Positions 21,938 through 32,778 of a stretch of DNA of 64,000 nt are shown piece after piece; positions within the stretch are counted from its first letter, which is position 1, and each line of letters begins with the position of its first letter. The stretch covers positions 10,216,822 through 10,280,821 of the forward strand of contig OY783193.1 in assembly GCA_963678675.1 (NCBI GenBank), written 5' to 3'. The notes below the pieces were generated by a model that was not told the origin of the DNA, searched no databases, and saw nothing but the letters and a program-made list of their open reading frames with translations. The position numbers and the translations under genes were made by a program. Source of the stretch: Xiphydria camelus. Taxonomy: Eukaryota > Arthropoda > Insecta > Hymenoptera > Xiphydriidae.

Positions 21938-22412
21938 GCACCGAGAAAATTGCTTATTAATAGTTAATACATTGCCTGCCGTCTCGATATATTTATAGCC
22001 GAGAAAAAAGTTTCCGCGCAGGTCGTCGAGGTCTATTTGATCAAAAATTTTACTTTTGCACGTAATTTAGTAAAGTATTTTTGCACATATGTAATTTAGT
22101 AAAGAATAGGAATTTTGAAAAAATTCTTATGTGAGTCGTTACTACACTTATAAACGTCTATCTGCGCACTGCCGGCTGTCAACGTGTTAATAAATGTAAT
22201 TTCAAATACGGCGAAATAAATATTTATAATCGGGACAAGAAAAAATATGTCAACTATTCTTTATTTCATGCAAATGGTTGCCTCGAAGTATTAAATCGTA
22301 CCAAATAAATATCATAACAGTTAACGAATACTTATTTCATCCAATAAAATGTTTACTTAGCCATATTCGAAGAAACATTTATTAACTACGAATAAACTGT
22401 TCCCTCGGTGTA
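21938..22412. mobile_element. MITE, family N, copy 2, split by a TTAA insertion
   Basis: The ends GCACCGAGAAAATTGC and TCCCTCGGTGTA are inverted. The body matches family N (TAATAAATGTAATTTCAAAT, GGTTGCCTCGAAGTATTA, GAAACATTTATTAACTAC). A TTAA-flanked element (21968-22186) interrupts it between TAGTTAA and TTAATAAATG. Confidence 0.8.
21968..22186. mobile_element. piggyBac-like MITE with TTAA duplication
   Basis: A 219-bp insertion flanked by TTAA at 21964-21967 and 22187-22190. The left end reads TACATTGCCTGCCG; the right end, reversed, reads CACGTTGACAGCCGGCA, an imperfect inverted repeat. Removing it and one TTAA restores TAGTTAATAAATG, exactly the sequence seen in the uninterrupted family N copies at 47384 and 62933. 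Noncoding; mobilised in trans by a piggyBac-type transposase, by inference from the TTAA. Confidence 0.85.
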
Positions 22413-22551
22413 TTCATTTCAGCGAGGTGACGATCCCGGACGGTATTACACGGCATACCGATCTCGCGACAAGGAGAAAATTTAATTAATTTAACGATAC
22501 ATTCACCTCTCGCCGAGATGACAATCCCACTCGACGAGAGACTTCATCACC

Positions 22552-22890
22552 CAGCTAACAATTTCATGTTCTGTAAAAATCGCAAGAACGTTTCAAGAGC
22601 AAATTTTAGGCACGTTTATAGAGCATGTTTGTTCTAAGAACATTTTCAAAACGTTCTCACAACACTTATAGGGCTACATTAGCAGTTATCTTATAAATAC
22701 TCGATAAATTATGCTCTAAGAAAATTCTTGCAACAAATTTAAAAGGCAATTCAGTTTCTGAAGGCAAATTAGTCTCGTGTGCCACATTAATGCAACAATT
22801 CAGTGTTCCAGAGATACAACTATAAAACATTAACAGAATATAAAACTCCTATTACTCTGAATTTATAAAACTACTTTTTGCTAGCTGGGC
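22552..22890. mobile_element. possible short-TIR element
   Basis: CACCCAGCTAACAA on the left and TTTTGCTAGCTGGGCG on the right are inverse matches of about 14 bp, enclosing ~340 bp of AT-rich noncoding DNA. No second copy or clear target duplication was found. Confidence 0.35.
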
Positions 22891-23368
22891 GATATTCGCC
22901 CGTTGAATGTACCGGACGAATATTGCGGTAGGTATCGCGCCCCGATGCACTGTGCGGCGGGTGTACCGCAACGAAACGGCGGACTCGAAGCGCGCGCGGG
23001 TGATGAGGACGCGGCGCAGTCACCAACTTCGCGTTCCGCGCGCGCGAGTACGACTCTCGCACCCTGTAATCGCGAATCGAGCGCTGTAATAATTATCACA
23101 GTCGGCCTGTCATCAGCGCGGCAACGTCTACGCGCCAACACCGCCAAGCCGCGCCGCCGCCGCACAGTCCTCGGAGTACAGAAGTAACCCACACGAGAAG
23201 CACGCGCGACGAACATCACCGCGCCGCGCACACGGACGCGGAGAAAAGTGCCCTCATCAGTCCACATTGTACGGTGGTTTTATAATCAGTCCGCTCTCGT
23301 TACGTTTATTCAATTGGTCGTTAGGGTAGGCATCCGCCGTGCGTGCAGCCGCATGTACGCTCGGTTCT
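22891..23368. other. GC-rich unassigned sequence
   Basis: CpG-rich unique DNA with overlapping ORFs on both strands and no domain. Confidence 0.4.
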
Positions 23369-23397
23369 GCGCTGCTGCTGCTGCTGCTGCTGCTGCC
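23369..23397. repeat. (GCT)n trinucleotide repeat
   Basis: Nine GCT units followed by GCC. On the minus strand this reads as poly-Gln or poly-Ser (CAG/AGC) within a 63-codon ORF (23257-23448). Trinucleotide runs are often in coding exons, but no splice sites or domain support one here. Confidence 0.85.
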
Positions 23398-23574
23398 GCA
23401 TTCTCGACTTTTCAGAGAAATTCTTATGCAAACACAGATATTATGCACTGTATAAAAAATTTGTATTAAATTTCATATATACCTTATATATAAAGCTTTT
23501 ATTCGATACGTGATAATGAAAATTAATATACTCTCTGTTATGAAAATAAAGACACTTTCATATAAGCACAAATA

Positions 23575-23786
23575 CAGGGTGTTCATTCCCAGACTCCGAG
23601 AGTGGGTGGAGCATATTTCGAATTTACCGCATATATGAACCAATAGCGGCTCGATTGGCTTTCCTATTAATTAATAAATTGCTGTAGTGATAGCAAGGGA
23701 GGCTAACCGAGTCGCTATTGGTTCGCGCATGCAGAACATTTGAAGTGTACTCCACCCACTCTCAGAGCTTGGACGCGAACACCCTG
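23575..23786. mobile_element. MITE, family G (CAGGGTG ends), copy 3
   Basis: 212 bp with arms of about 80 bp. The left end has CAGGGTGTTCATTCCCAGAC and GAGTGGGTGGAGCA; the right end has TCCACCCACTCTCAGAGC and GCGAACACCCTG. Inner arms pair GAACCAATAGCGGCTCGATT with its complement. TA flanks both ends. Noncoding. Confidence 0.9.
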
Positions 23787-24116
23787 TATACTAATTTTCA
23801 TAATTACATATTATAAAAAAAAGCTTTATATAATAGCATATTAAAAATACACATTTTTTAATAGTGTATTTAGTACTAGTAATTAATATAGTTGTAAACA
23901 ATAAATGGGCGATTCCATTATCGCGGGTGCAACATTTAGACTCATATAAAGTTCATTAACGATAAAATAAAAATCATTTTTAATGAAATTAATCTTGGAA
24001 AAATTACATTTTAACATATTCACTTTATATTCGTTTACAAGAATTTTAATTTGATATTTATATACTCAGGAGGAAGGATCAAAGTGCTATTGCGGGTGCA
24101 ACAAAATTGGCCCTAT
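23787..24116. other. AT-rich unassigned sequence
   Basis: AT-rich DNA in which GCGGGTGCAACA occurs twice in direct orientation (about 23923 and 24093). The second occurrence abuts the family A fragment. No gene. Confidence 0.4.
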
Positions 24117-24200
24117 CTGCATAAATTCTTGAAAATGAGTTCGAAGCTCAGCGCTACTGGATGAAACAATAAAAATTGCTGATTTCTTTTTTCCCTGTAC
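24117..24200. mobile_element. MITE, family A, copy 2 (one arm)
   Basis: Only the right arm is present: CTGCATAAATTCTTGAAAAT, CAGCGCTACTGGATGAAAC, and the end TTTTTTCCCTGTAC. The left arm is missing or replaced. Confidence 0.75.
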
Positions 24201-24221
24201 TTTAGGTCTGTTAAGGTTATT

Positions 24222-24243
24222 TCTCTCTCTCTCTCTCTCTCTC
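24222..24243. repeat. (CT)n microsatellite
   Basis: A CT run of about 11 units just right of the family A arm. Confidence 0.9.
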
Positions 24244-24861
24244 GTCCTTTCTCGGTCTCTATAAAGTTGCAGCAATTCTTCCCCTCGGAAGATTAGACTC
24301 GAAGCGATCCGCGATCGATGCATCGTCGCGCGATCCGCCTGCAATTGCAGCTGCAGCGACCGCAGGATAAGAGGCAGGAAGTGGGATATCAGTCGGAGGC
24401 GGGCGAATCTCGCCGCCAGTAGCAGCCACGCACGGGGTGGCGCCGAGTCTTTAGCTCCCATTAAAATACGATTTACTCAACGCGTTAGCGGCGCGGATAT
24501 ATACGGAGGTATATAGCGCGTTCCGCAACGACGCGGGGCGGCGGCACGCGTATCTCCGACATCTTCACATCTCGAGAATTTCCATACAAGAGAGAGAGAG
24601 AGAGTGACGGCATTTGAATAATCTTATCCCGCGAGCGCGGATGCGGCTGAGCGGGAGAATTACATCCCTTACATCGGACCGTGGCGATCTGATATCTCCC
24701 GTAGCGCTATTAGGTACGAATCCGTAAGAGTTTTCTGAGGCGTTATGATAGATTATATCTATGGGTATGTACAGAAATTATATTTGATTATATATAAAGC
24801 CATTATTTGGCCTTTATTAATCTATTTATTTTTAAAATTTTCAGTTATCAAATTGCAAAAG
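24244..24861. other. unassigned unique sequence
   Basis: GC-rich then AT-rich unique DNA with a small (GA)n at 24591-24604. The minus-strand ORF 24087-24461 crosses a MITE and a CT run, so it is not a gene. Confidence 0.4.
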
Positions 24862-25106
24862 TACACTGAGAAAATTAATTAGATTAAAATGACAAAATAC
24901 TGGTTGGCTTAAACAAATATTTAATTATTCTAACTCAATGTCTAATTTTTCAATCAAACGTTTAGTTATTCCAATCGAACGTTTAATTATTCTAACAAAA
25001 AATTGATCAGTTTAATCAAAGAGATGAAGAATCCACATTTCACCGAATGACTTGGTCATCATCTTCAGAATTTTGATTAAATTGACCAAGTTATTCCTCT
25101 CAGTAC
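24862..25106. mobile_element. MITE, family F, copy 2
   Basis: The ends TACACTGAGAAAATTAAT and TTATTCCTCTCAGTAC are inverted. The core (GAATCCACATTTCACCGAAT, TGACTTGGTCATCATCTTC) matches the core of copy 1 (5457-5635) on the opposite strand. Several ATTATTCTAAC/TTAGTTATTCCAAT units are repeated in its left half. Confidence 0.75.
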
Positions 25107-25120
25107 AGGTAAGAATATCT

Positions 25121-25970
25121 AGGGTAAAGTCGGGAGAGATGGCGTAGCGGGTGAGACGATTCAATCAAATAATTTCTTTGTCTGTGTGTGGCAATATTGA
25201 TTCAGTTGGCGACACAGATGATTAGTGAACATGTGCAGCAAGTGTGTGTTACCGAACGGCTGTTTTTCTCATCAAAAGGTAAAATAAATAAAACTGTAAA
25301 TAAATAAAACTGTAACTATAATAAATATAACTGTATATTGTATTGGCCCTGATTATTTTTTTGTGTAATAATAATTAGGCATCTAGTAAGTTTTTATTCT
25401 AATTTGAATGTACTTGGTTTGGTCATTTCACTTGGTAAACTTTTAAATATTGTTCCTAACCTTAAATTTCGTTCCGTGCTTCGTGTAGGATGTACAAGAA
25501 TTCAGAAAAGTGGTAGAAAAGCGAAATAACTTTTACGTGTTATTATTAAGATTTTTTATTTCTTAAAGATATTTTAAGTTTATGTGTGTGGTTGGAATAA
25601 TCAATACGTTGGTATTTTTCTTTAAATTTAATTATTTAAGATGATTTTGTATCTTTGTTTTTGTTATTTGGCATTAAAAGTAGTTGCACTTTTAATTTTG
25701 AAGCCTATTCTTGGAGAACCACTCACCCCCACCAATTTTTTCGACTGCGCCATCTCACCCATAATAGGGCGGGTGAGTTGGGGGTTTTTGATATATTTTC
25801 TTTTGACAAATTTTGTACAAAACTCGATAACACTTTTGGTCGTTCCTTTACAAATTCCTATATTTTATTGTTCGCTCTATCCACATTATCAATCAAGTAT
25901 TGCTTATTCTACAAACATAGCTTTTATACCACATTAAAAAAAGGTGCGCCATCTCTCCCGACTTTACCCT
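25121..25970. mobile_element. 850-bp element with short inverted repeats
   Basis: AGGGTAAAGTCGGGAGAGAT (25121) and ATCTCTCCCGACTTTACCCT (ending 25970) are exact inverse matches, extending to GGCG/CGCC. The interior is AT-rich. A plus-strand ORF at 25641-25937 gives 98 codons of hydrophobic residues with no transposase motif that I can see. It lies between family F copy 2 and family G copy 4 with only a few bases between them. The class is uncertain; ends of this kind are found in pogo/Tigger-like elements (inference). Confidence 0.75.
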
Positions 25971-25973
25971 GTA

Positions 25974-26208
25974 CAGAGTGAGTTGCCTCAGAGAAAAGAT
26001 CGATGTATGGCCTAAAGCAACTTATGTACATATATCGGGTTATTCCGTTACTTTCCCGCTGTCTGATCAAGTTTTTTTTTCACAACAAGTGTAAAAGACT
26101 TCATCATAAAGAAAAACTTGACCAAACTAGGGCAGAGCAATGAAATATCCCGATATTAGTCGTATTAGGTCACACCCCAATCCTACCCCTCTTAGGACAC
26201 TCACCCTG
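25974..26208. mobile_element. MITE, family G, copy 4, with a nested palindrome
   Basis: The left end CAGAGTGAGTTGCCTCAGAG and the right end CTCTTAGGACACTCACCCTG are inverted repeats, with TA on both sides. The middle is another palindrome (26033-26156). Confidence 0.65.
26033..26156. mobile_element. palindromic element nested in G4
   Basis: The ends TATCGGGTTATTCCGTTACT and CAATGAAATATCCCGATA are inverted. The arms continue through TGATCAAGTTTTT and AAAAACTTGACCAA. About 124 bp, noncoding. Confidence 0.75.
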
Positions 26209-27253
26209 TATATACGAAGTTTTTCACGTTGTATAACGGCTTTACATGGTATAGACTGATCGGGATCAAGTAATCCAGGAAAAAGGAACAAAAGCATCAG
26301 AAAAGAAAGACAAGAATCACCCGACTAACCCCTCCCGATCGTTCCGTTCACCGCGCGATCCGCGCAAGAAACGTATACGGACCTAATTACCATATAACAT
26401 CGCCCGAAAAAAGCAGCAGACGCGGAAGCGTAGCCCGCCATCGGCAGACTGCCGTGGAAACATGAGATAACGTCGTCATCCGCATCGCGCGCGAGTATAA
26501 CTATACCCATCCGCGTAAGCGGCGTACGCGGCGCGGGTAGACAACTATTCGTTCAAAAACTCGGGTACACATCGAACACCCGCCTCGTTTAGAGAGCTCG
26601 CTCTTTGATCTAGCGGCGTTCCAAGCACGTCCGGGAGTAAGTGCCCGGTCGTATAACGAAACGAAACGCGCGGGGTGGCCGGGAAAAAAATTCGTTATAA
26701 TCGATCCCCGCGAGATAGTTCCACCCCGTGAACATTTTTCAAGACCCGCGCTCACCTAGGCGCTGCTGGCGCGCGCGCACGAGCGTCACCTAATTACTCG
26801 CCGGACATCAAACGAAACGCTCACGTCGAGGCATACACGGCCACCCCTCCCCCCTCTCTCTCTCTCTCGCTCCCCTTCCACCTCCAGTCCACGCCATTCC
26901 TCTCAGCCGCTCTCCTCGCTCTCCTCCTCGACTCGAGACGATAACTCAGCGATAATAGCAGGCCGTCTGTCCGGGAGGGATTTAATTGTTGGGTTGTGCC
27001 AGCCGTCATAAGAGTGCGCGCGGGACTAGAGCGAAATAGCGCAGCGGGACCAAAGCGGGCAACCCCGCCGCGGGAAAGAAACGTTCGCGCGCACATCCCT
27101 GTCTCTCCATATGCCTTCTTCCCCTCGCTTTCACCCCACTGTCTCTCCTTCTCTGAAATCGCCGTTGTTTACGTCCGTCTCCGTCGGTCGCTGATTACAA
27201 CCCCAGCCACGATGATTGATTTCGGCCGACCATTACGTAGTAATCGTTATTAA
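26209..27253. other. GC-rich unassigned sequence
   Basis: CpG-rich unique DNA with overlapping ORFs and a short CT run near 26857-26870. No repeat family or domain is recognised. Confidence 0.4.
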
Positions 27254-27502
27254 TTACCGATAATCATCGCGATCCTCCGGTGTGGCGGGTTTGATCCGTT
27301 TCTGCGGCTGCTGTGATTGATTCCACTCTCGCGGCGCGGCGCGGCGTACGCGCCGGGCGCGGTGGAGGGGGCGCGGCGAGACGAGACGAGATGAACCGGC
27401 GAAGATAACGCGCCGCGAGGCCGGTAACTGCTGTAATTGTCGGTGATCAGAGGAGTCATAATTACCGAGCCGCGTATTTAACTCTGTGCCGTGTCCATTC
27501 AT
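27254..27502 (-). other. minus-strand ORF, weak exon candidate
   Basis: 82 codons from an ATG at 27502. The composition is protein-like (for example REWNQSQQPQKRIKPATPED near the C-terminus). The stop TAA overlaps GTAATT, a weak splice donor. A second minus-strand frame over the same stretch is also open for 69 codons, which weakens the case. The adjoining 27200-27270 stretch is full of TAAT and TGATTGAT motifs typical of homeodomain binding sites, so an enhancer is an alternative reading. Confidence 0.2.
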
Positions 27503-27691
27503 TCGCCGTCTCGTCCTCCGCCTCCGAGATCTCCTCCCGCCGCTTTCGCGATCGGAGACCGCTCCGGTTTCGAGCTTTTGCCGAAATTCTGGACGCGGGC
27601 TTCGCGACTGGAGATGCGGGGATTGGAAATCACGCGCGCGCTGCGGGTCTTGATTGCGATCGTTGCGAGGAAAGATTGATGGCAGTATTAA

Positions 27692-28130
27692 CCCTTTTAG
27701 TGCCGAGCAAAAACCGGGTGTTTATGCGAAGATAACCGGACGAATTCACTAAGTTTGGGAAAAAGCTCATAAAAACTAGGAGAATGATATTTTAAAAATT
27801 CAAAATGCAGCGTATTACGGAAGGAAGAGAGAATAATGTAATGTCAATTGTATTTCAATATATATTGAAAATCATACGAATAACATAAATATTAAATATG
27901 ATGAAAAACATAAACAAGTTTCTTTTATACAAACGATATTTGCACATAACAACAATCATCGTTTGATCATAGTTTCATGTAGGTCATGTAGTACGAAGAG
28001 TGTAAGTATTACATTTTCAATAATTTTTATTGAAATAACGTATCAAATCGCCCGGGCGTCGGAGCAACGCCGCTCGAGTTGCCGCACGAAACGCCGTGGC
28101 GACTGAGAGTCGTCTCTCGAGTGCAAAGGG
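27692..28130. mobile_element. piggyBac-like MITE with TTAA duplication
   Basis: TTAA flanks both ends (27688-27691 and 28131-28134). The left end is CCCTTTTAGTGCCGAGC; the right end is GAGTGCAAAGGG, giving an inverted CCCTTT/AAAGGG terminus. The 439-bp interior is not palindromic and has no transposase motif. TTAA with CCCTTT ends is characteristic of piggyBac-type insertion. Confidence 0.8.
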
Positions 28131-28933
28131 TTAAACCAGAAAACAATTTTTTAAATTCTCTTGCAATGCAATTAGACCGTTTATAACGTTTTATAAATTT
28201 ATTTTGAGATAGAGCTTTCTCGCAATGCGAAGAAGGCCATATATCGTCGTCCGGCACTAAAAAAGGATTTATTGTAGGGTAGGGTGGGAATAGTTGGCAT
28301 AGGGGTAAGTTGGCACGTCCTGAGACGTCAATCAGCGACCAAGGGTTGAAATTTTCCAGCAGGCTTCTCCTCATCGAGTCATTCCCACGTCGACTCAGAC
28401 GTACGACGGATATAAAGAAAAAAACGCGCGAAAGATCTCCGCGGAGAACAATTAAAAATCGCTTTAAAATAGCACCGAGACACAGAGACCGCCTATTATC
28501 GGCGTAGGAGAAATCCACCTCCGCCCGGAGCCTCGCGCGCGCGCGCGAACCCTTTCCCCGACGGGGTCGAAGATTTTCGAAGTGACGAGGGTGCCCCCGC
28601 TCGTATATCTCCGAAGCGGTACCGGAGTGAGTATTTTGACGGGCGAACGTCCTACGAAATTATACGTCAGCGCGCGCGCGCGGCCATGTTGGATGCTGCG
28701 CGACGCAGTCGAAACGCCTTGCGGTGCAGACACGATCCTTAGCACGTGGGGTCCCGCGACGCGGACTATAAAAATTCAAAATAAATTTTGCTCGAGGAAC
28801 CGAAAGTAATACAGGGATGAAGTTGAAGAGCGTGGCTTCGAGAGGAGCGGATGATGAAGAAAATGTATTGCGTATCAAACGCTGAGAATATCCTATGAGT
28901 CCTCCGTATAAAAAAGTCAATCATTACGCTGAC
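28131..28933. other. unassigned, with one transposon-like end
   Basis: Near 28278, AGGGTAGGGTGGGAATAGTT followed by GGCATAGGGG resembles a transposon terminus of the CAGGGTAAAG type, but no inverse end was found. The rest is mixed to CpG-rich DNA with shadow ORFs. Confidence 0.35.
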
Positions 28934-29159
28934 AATGGGGAAAAAATGTGGTAAATCTGACTAAATTAGCGTTCACGGGCGGGAGAACGCAGATTTAGTT
29001 ACTTGAACTAATAATTAGCTAGACTTGACTACAGCTTGTTTTCGTCAAACAGTTTTTAATTATTATAACCGAATTATTTAGTTCAAATAATTAAATCGGC
29101 ATTCTCCCGTCCGCGATCGCCAATTTAGTCAAATCTACTTTTTTTTTTTCTCTGTGTAC
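28934..29159. mobile_element. MITE, family C, copy 2
   Basis: AATGGGGAAAAAATGTGG on the left and CTTTTTTTTTTTCTCTGTGT on the right. The body has ACTTGAACTAATAATTAGC, GACTACAGCTTGTTTTCG and CATTCTCCCGTCCGCGA. It is full length relative to copies 4 and 5. Noncoding. Confidence 0.8.
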
Positions 29160-30593
29160 AATAGGGCCAATACTTGGCCAATCTATAATAACCAATCATG
29201 GGCCAAGAACTGACCGCTTAGCGTGAGATCATCTCTGGTGGATTTCTGGATGCCCGTTATTTTTATAAAGCAATAGGAGTCGATAATTTGCCGTACTTGA
29301 TTGTTAACTAATAATTCATCAGTATATAAATTTGATCGAAGAAATGAATGATTGCCAATCTTCCGCCATTAAAGGACCATTTTCAAGTACCCAATGTAGA
29401 TATCAAATGTTACGTATTTCGAAAATATTTTATTTCATCCCTCAAGTATTTGATTAAAAACCGATATTTTGAGTTAATTCAATATTACGAATTTATTATT
29501 GAGTTATGACTCGAGCAAATTTATATCGTGAATGGCAAATTTTCATACCATTGCTGACTAAATGTTGTACCTATAATAATATTTACCATGGCCAGACCGA
29601 TACATTTTACCATGTCTGGCCATTTATCGACACCCAATATCGGTCCGACACTATCATCCCAACGTTTGTCCGTTATTGAGCCAGTCATAGCTGCCATTAT
29701 TCCACCGTTGCAAATCGTATGGCAGCCAGTAATAGTCCGGCTTTGGGCCAGTTGAAAATTCCTTCACGGGTCAGACAGATGGAAACGTCGCGCGTTCCGC
29801 TCGCCTGCTGTCCAGCCATATCAATAACCACGGGGAACGATAAAACGCTTTCCCATAAACAGCCAGAATTTTCCTCAACGAAAGGGGAAGCAAATGCGTT
29901 ACGTTATAAACGTTGAAAACACGAGTCGTTTCACGGCGCGGTTACTGCAGCCACTCCAGTTTATAGCGCGCAATATAAACCGTCTTCACTACCTGACTCG
30001 TCAACTCCGGGGAGACGAACCGAGTCCACCTCCATCTTCCGCGCTATCGTCGCGATGGCCGGCTGATAAGACCTGCGGCCGTAAGGATGGCAATGGTGGG
30101 AGGCAGCTGTTCCCCCTGCGAGACCACTTCTTTAGATGGTATCGCAGACACAGCTGCCGCTAAGTGCTCTCCTCGAAGAGAGCGTGGAGGTTAACGCGGA
30201 GAATCGGTAGTACATATTTCGTGGGGGACAAACGAGTCTATACTACCGCGGGGCAATCCAATGCACGGATAAAAGATATCTATTATGTTGTATGATATAT
30301 TTTTATAACAATTAAGAAACTTATGGATATAAAGAGAAGAGAATTTTGTATTCAATAAATGGAGGAATTAGTGATACTTTACGTAGCAGATGTTGTCCAT
30401 GGGAGCGACATAGTACAAAGTACCGTTGTAGATTGTGTGCTACTATGTCAAATAAGAATTACCTAATTCCATATTCATGGCAACATTGAAGATGTTCTAC
30501 AGCCAATATAGTAGGTACCACTAATGCATTACATACAAGTATATGAGTATTCTATTGGTTCTTGCAATGAAAGATGACTATTTGCACAGAGAA
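29160..30593. other. unassigned, with GGCC-containing short palindromes
   Basis: From 29160 to about 29700 the phrases GGGCCAATACTTGGCC and GGCCAGACCG...TGTCTGGCC suggest a decayed inverted-repeat element, but I could not define ends. A hairpin pairs GACATAGTA with TACTATGTC (30408-30450). ORFs at 29719-30163 have no domain. Confidence 0.35.
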
Positions 30594-30841
30594 AAAGGAT
30601 GAATCGGATCTATTAAAAATTACTTGCAGGGCTTAAGTAATTATTTATTTAAACCCATTCATTTTCTTTTCATATGAATTAGATATTTCCTTGCAATCGC
30701 GTACCTACTATTCCACATGAATGTGAGGAAGAGATGTCTAATTGATGTATTAAAAAATATCATTGATATAAATAAATAATTACTTGTGCGACCCCGCAAG
30801 TAATTTTACGTAGATCCAACTAATTATTTTTCTCTGCGTAC
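30594..30841. mobile_element. MITE, family D, copy 2
   Basis: The ends GCACAGAGAAAAAGGATG and TTATTTTTCTCTGCGTA are inverted. It is collinear with copy 1: GATCTATTAAAAATTACTTG, TAATTATTTATTT, AGATATTTCCTTGCAATC, CGACCCCGCAAGTAATTT. Noncoding. Confidence 0.85.
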
Positions 30842-31451
30842 AATATATAACGGTACTCTGTGCTAGTTACTCCCAAGGACAAATTCTGCTTTGTGAAATA
30901 TCACTATTTACTCCATTTTTTTCCTCTTAACTTCGATGATTAATATTTAGTAAGAATTTATTTTAATTAGGAAAAACACTCGTTTAATTCTCTCGCTTCT
31001 ATCGAATTAAATTTCCGCCATTGGGAGTCGAGCACAGGACTCGCTATGCCGGACTCCGGCGGCATCTCGTGACGTCAGTGGTACCGCATACGAAGCGGCG
31101 CTACAGGCTAACGAAGGGATCGCGCAGGGCGACGAGCGCGAGAGGGAACGCGAAAAAAAGAGGAACTCGAGACGCGCGGCAAAGGGCGAAAGACGAAAGC
31201 ATGGAACGACGAGGAGCATTATCCTCCCACACGGCTCGCGGACGCCGGGCCTCTCGAAATTCCCCAGATAAAATCGGCCGCTCCAGCCGACCGACCAATA
31301 TATTCATAATGGCCGATCTCTCTCTCTCTCTCGTCTTCCATCAGCATATCTCTACATACGCTGCGGCTCACGTATGCCTCGCGTACCTACGTTGAGTTTC
31401 TCGCGGAGTTGCGAACCCCGTGGAATCCCCTACAGGAACCAGTCATGTATT
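30842..31451. other. unassigned unique sequence
   Basis: AT-rich then CpG-rich DNA with a short CT run at 31318-31332. The plus-strand ORF 31021-31395 (124 codons) overlaps minus-strand ORFs and lacks a domain. Confidence 0.4.
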
Positions 31452-31455
31452 CTAA

Positions 31456-31986
31456 CCCCTTCAGACCTGGCGTACATCTGTATGTACATAGTTTTAGTTA
31501 CACATAAATTTATTTGTTTTATTAAAACCTTAGACCTTAGGTTTTATAGGCCTTATGTAGATGTTAGTGCACATGTTCTCTACCCACTAAAGCATTTTTG
31601 GTACAATCTGGTGGCAAACGGTTGAACTAGCCCCTCTTAAGTTTCATCAGACGCAGATCGTTTAGGTTAGACGTAACACTCTTATAAGTCGTGATCTATT
31701 TCTCTGGAAAAAAAAACAGTTAATCGGCAATCGAGCGAGTATTTGTTACTACTCGCACCCTTATAAATATGCTAGAATGTTTATAATCTAAATACAATGT
31801 TTCTGCTTTTATCAAATCGGTGTAAAATTAGATGTACACATATATATGTACATTTTCTGAAATAAATATATGTAGTAGCATAATTTCCAAAATGTTTTCA
31901 TAAATGTGTTTTATTGACCACTAGGAACAAGAATCAAACGCAAAAAAATGTTTTCAACAAACAAACAAAAATCAGGTCTGAAGGGG
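31456..31986. mobile_element. piggyBac-like element with CTAA flanks
   Basis: The left end CCCCTTCAGACCTGG and the right end TCAGGTCTGAAGGGG are inverted repeats of about 14 bp. Both sides are flanked by CTAA (31452-31455 and 31987-31990), a four-base direct repeat one base off the TTAA target. The 531-bp interior is AT-rich; the 83-codon ORF inside has no domain. Confidence 0.75.
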
Positions 31987-31990
31987 CTAA

Positions 31991-32778
31991 AAGGCTGATT
32001 ACATCCGATTCTTTCCTTTTTTCTCATTTTTCTCGTTTTTCTCGGTGGCAAAAAATGTCCAACGCGTGATCGATCTAAATGTTTGTTTTCTCCAACATTT
32101 CCTCCTCCGCCCTGTTGTAAATTAAGCTTCGCTCCGTCCGAATATTTGAATTACGCGCACATTGATGAAATTTTCAAATCAAAAGCGCACCCTATCAGAA
32201 AAAAAAATTAATTTTGCCTAGGAGAACATTCGACGCGAAGAATAAAAAAATCCCCAGGGTGCGGCACGAGACACTCTTATTTTCCCCTGATAAGCCGCGT
32301 ATCCGTGAAGAATCTCGGCTTTAACGGTCGTTAATGAGCGAGATAAATGATAATTAGAGATTTCCACGGTTTCCGCGTGTGAAAGCCGCGCCGCGCGCGA
32401 AAAAAGAAGACACCGTCGACTCTCTCGCGCGCGCGAAAGGCGCAGGGCGATCAGATACGAACGAGAGCCGCTTAGTATTCAGCGATGCATTCATATCAAT
32501 AGGGCCATGCATATGCAACGCGCCGCGGCGCGCGGTTTGCGCACCGGTGGTGACGGTGGTATGTGCGAAAAACGGCGATGCATAAATTTACGCGCGTAGG
32601 CATGCGTTACCAGCGTGCAATTGTTAATTGCCACCTTACGGAGACGAAACTGCCGGATCGACGGGGATTAGCTCTCATATCGGCAGGAATCGCGGTTAGT
32701 CGCGCGGCGGTGCGTTGGAAGGAATCTTCGGTGGACGCGGCGAGAAATGTTTTTTTCGTGTCCAATCTATAAAATATA
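31991..32778. other. unassigned unique sequence
   Basis: Mixed to CpG-rich unique DNA. ORFs of 68-69 codons lack domains. Nothing else is seen. Confidence 0.4.

Noticed and set aside
23257..23448. Poly-Ser/Gln minus-strand ORF over the GCT repeat
   Set aside because: It is driven by the trinucleotide run, with no start context, splice sites or domain. The repeat itself is listed.
28278..28320. AGGGTAGGGTGGGAATAGTT as a transposon end
   Set aside because: It resembles known transposon termini, but no inverse end was found within several kb, so no element can be delimited.
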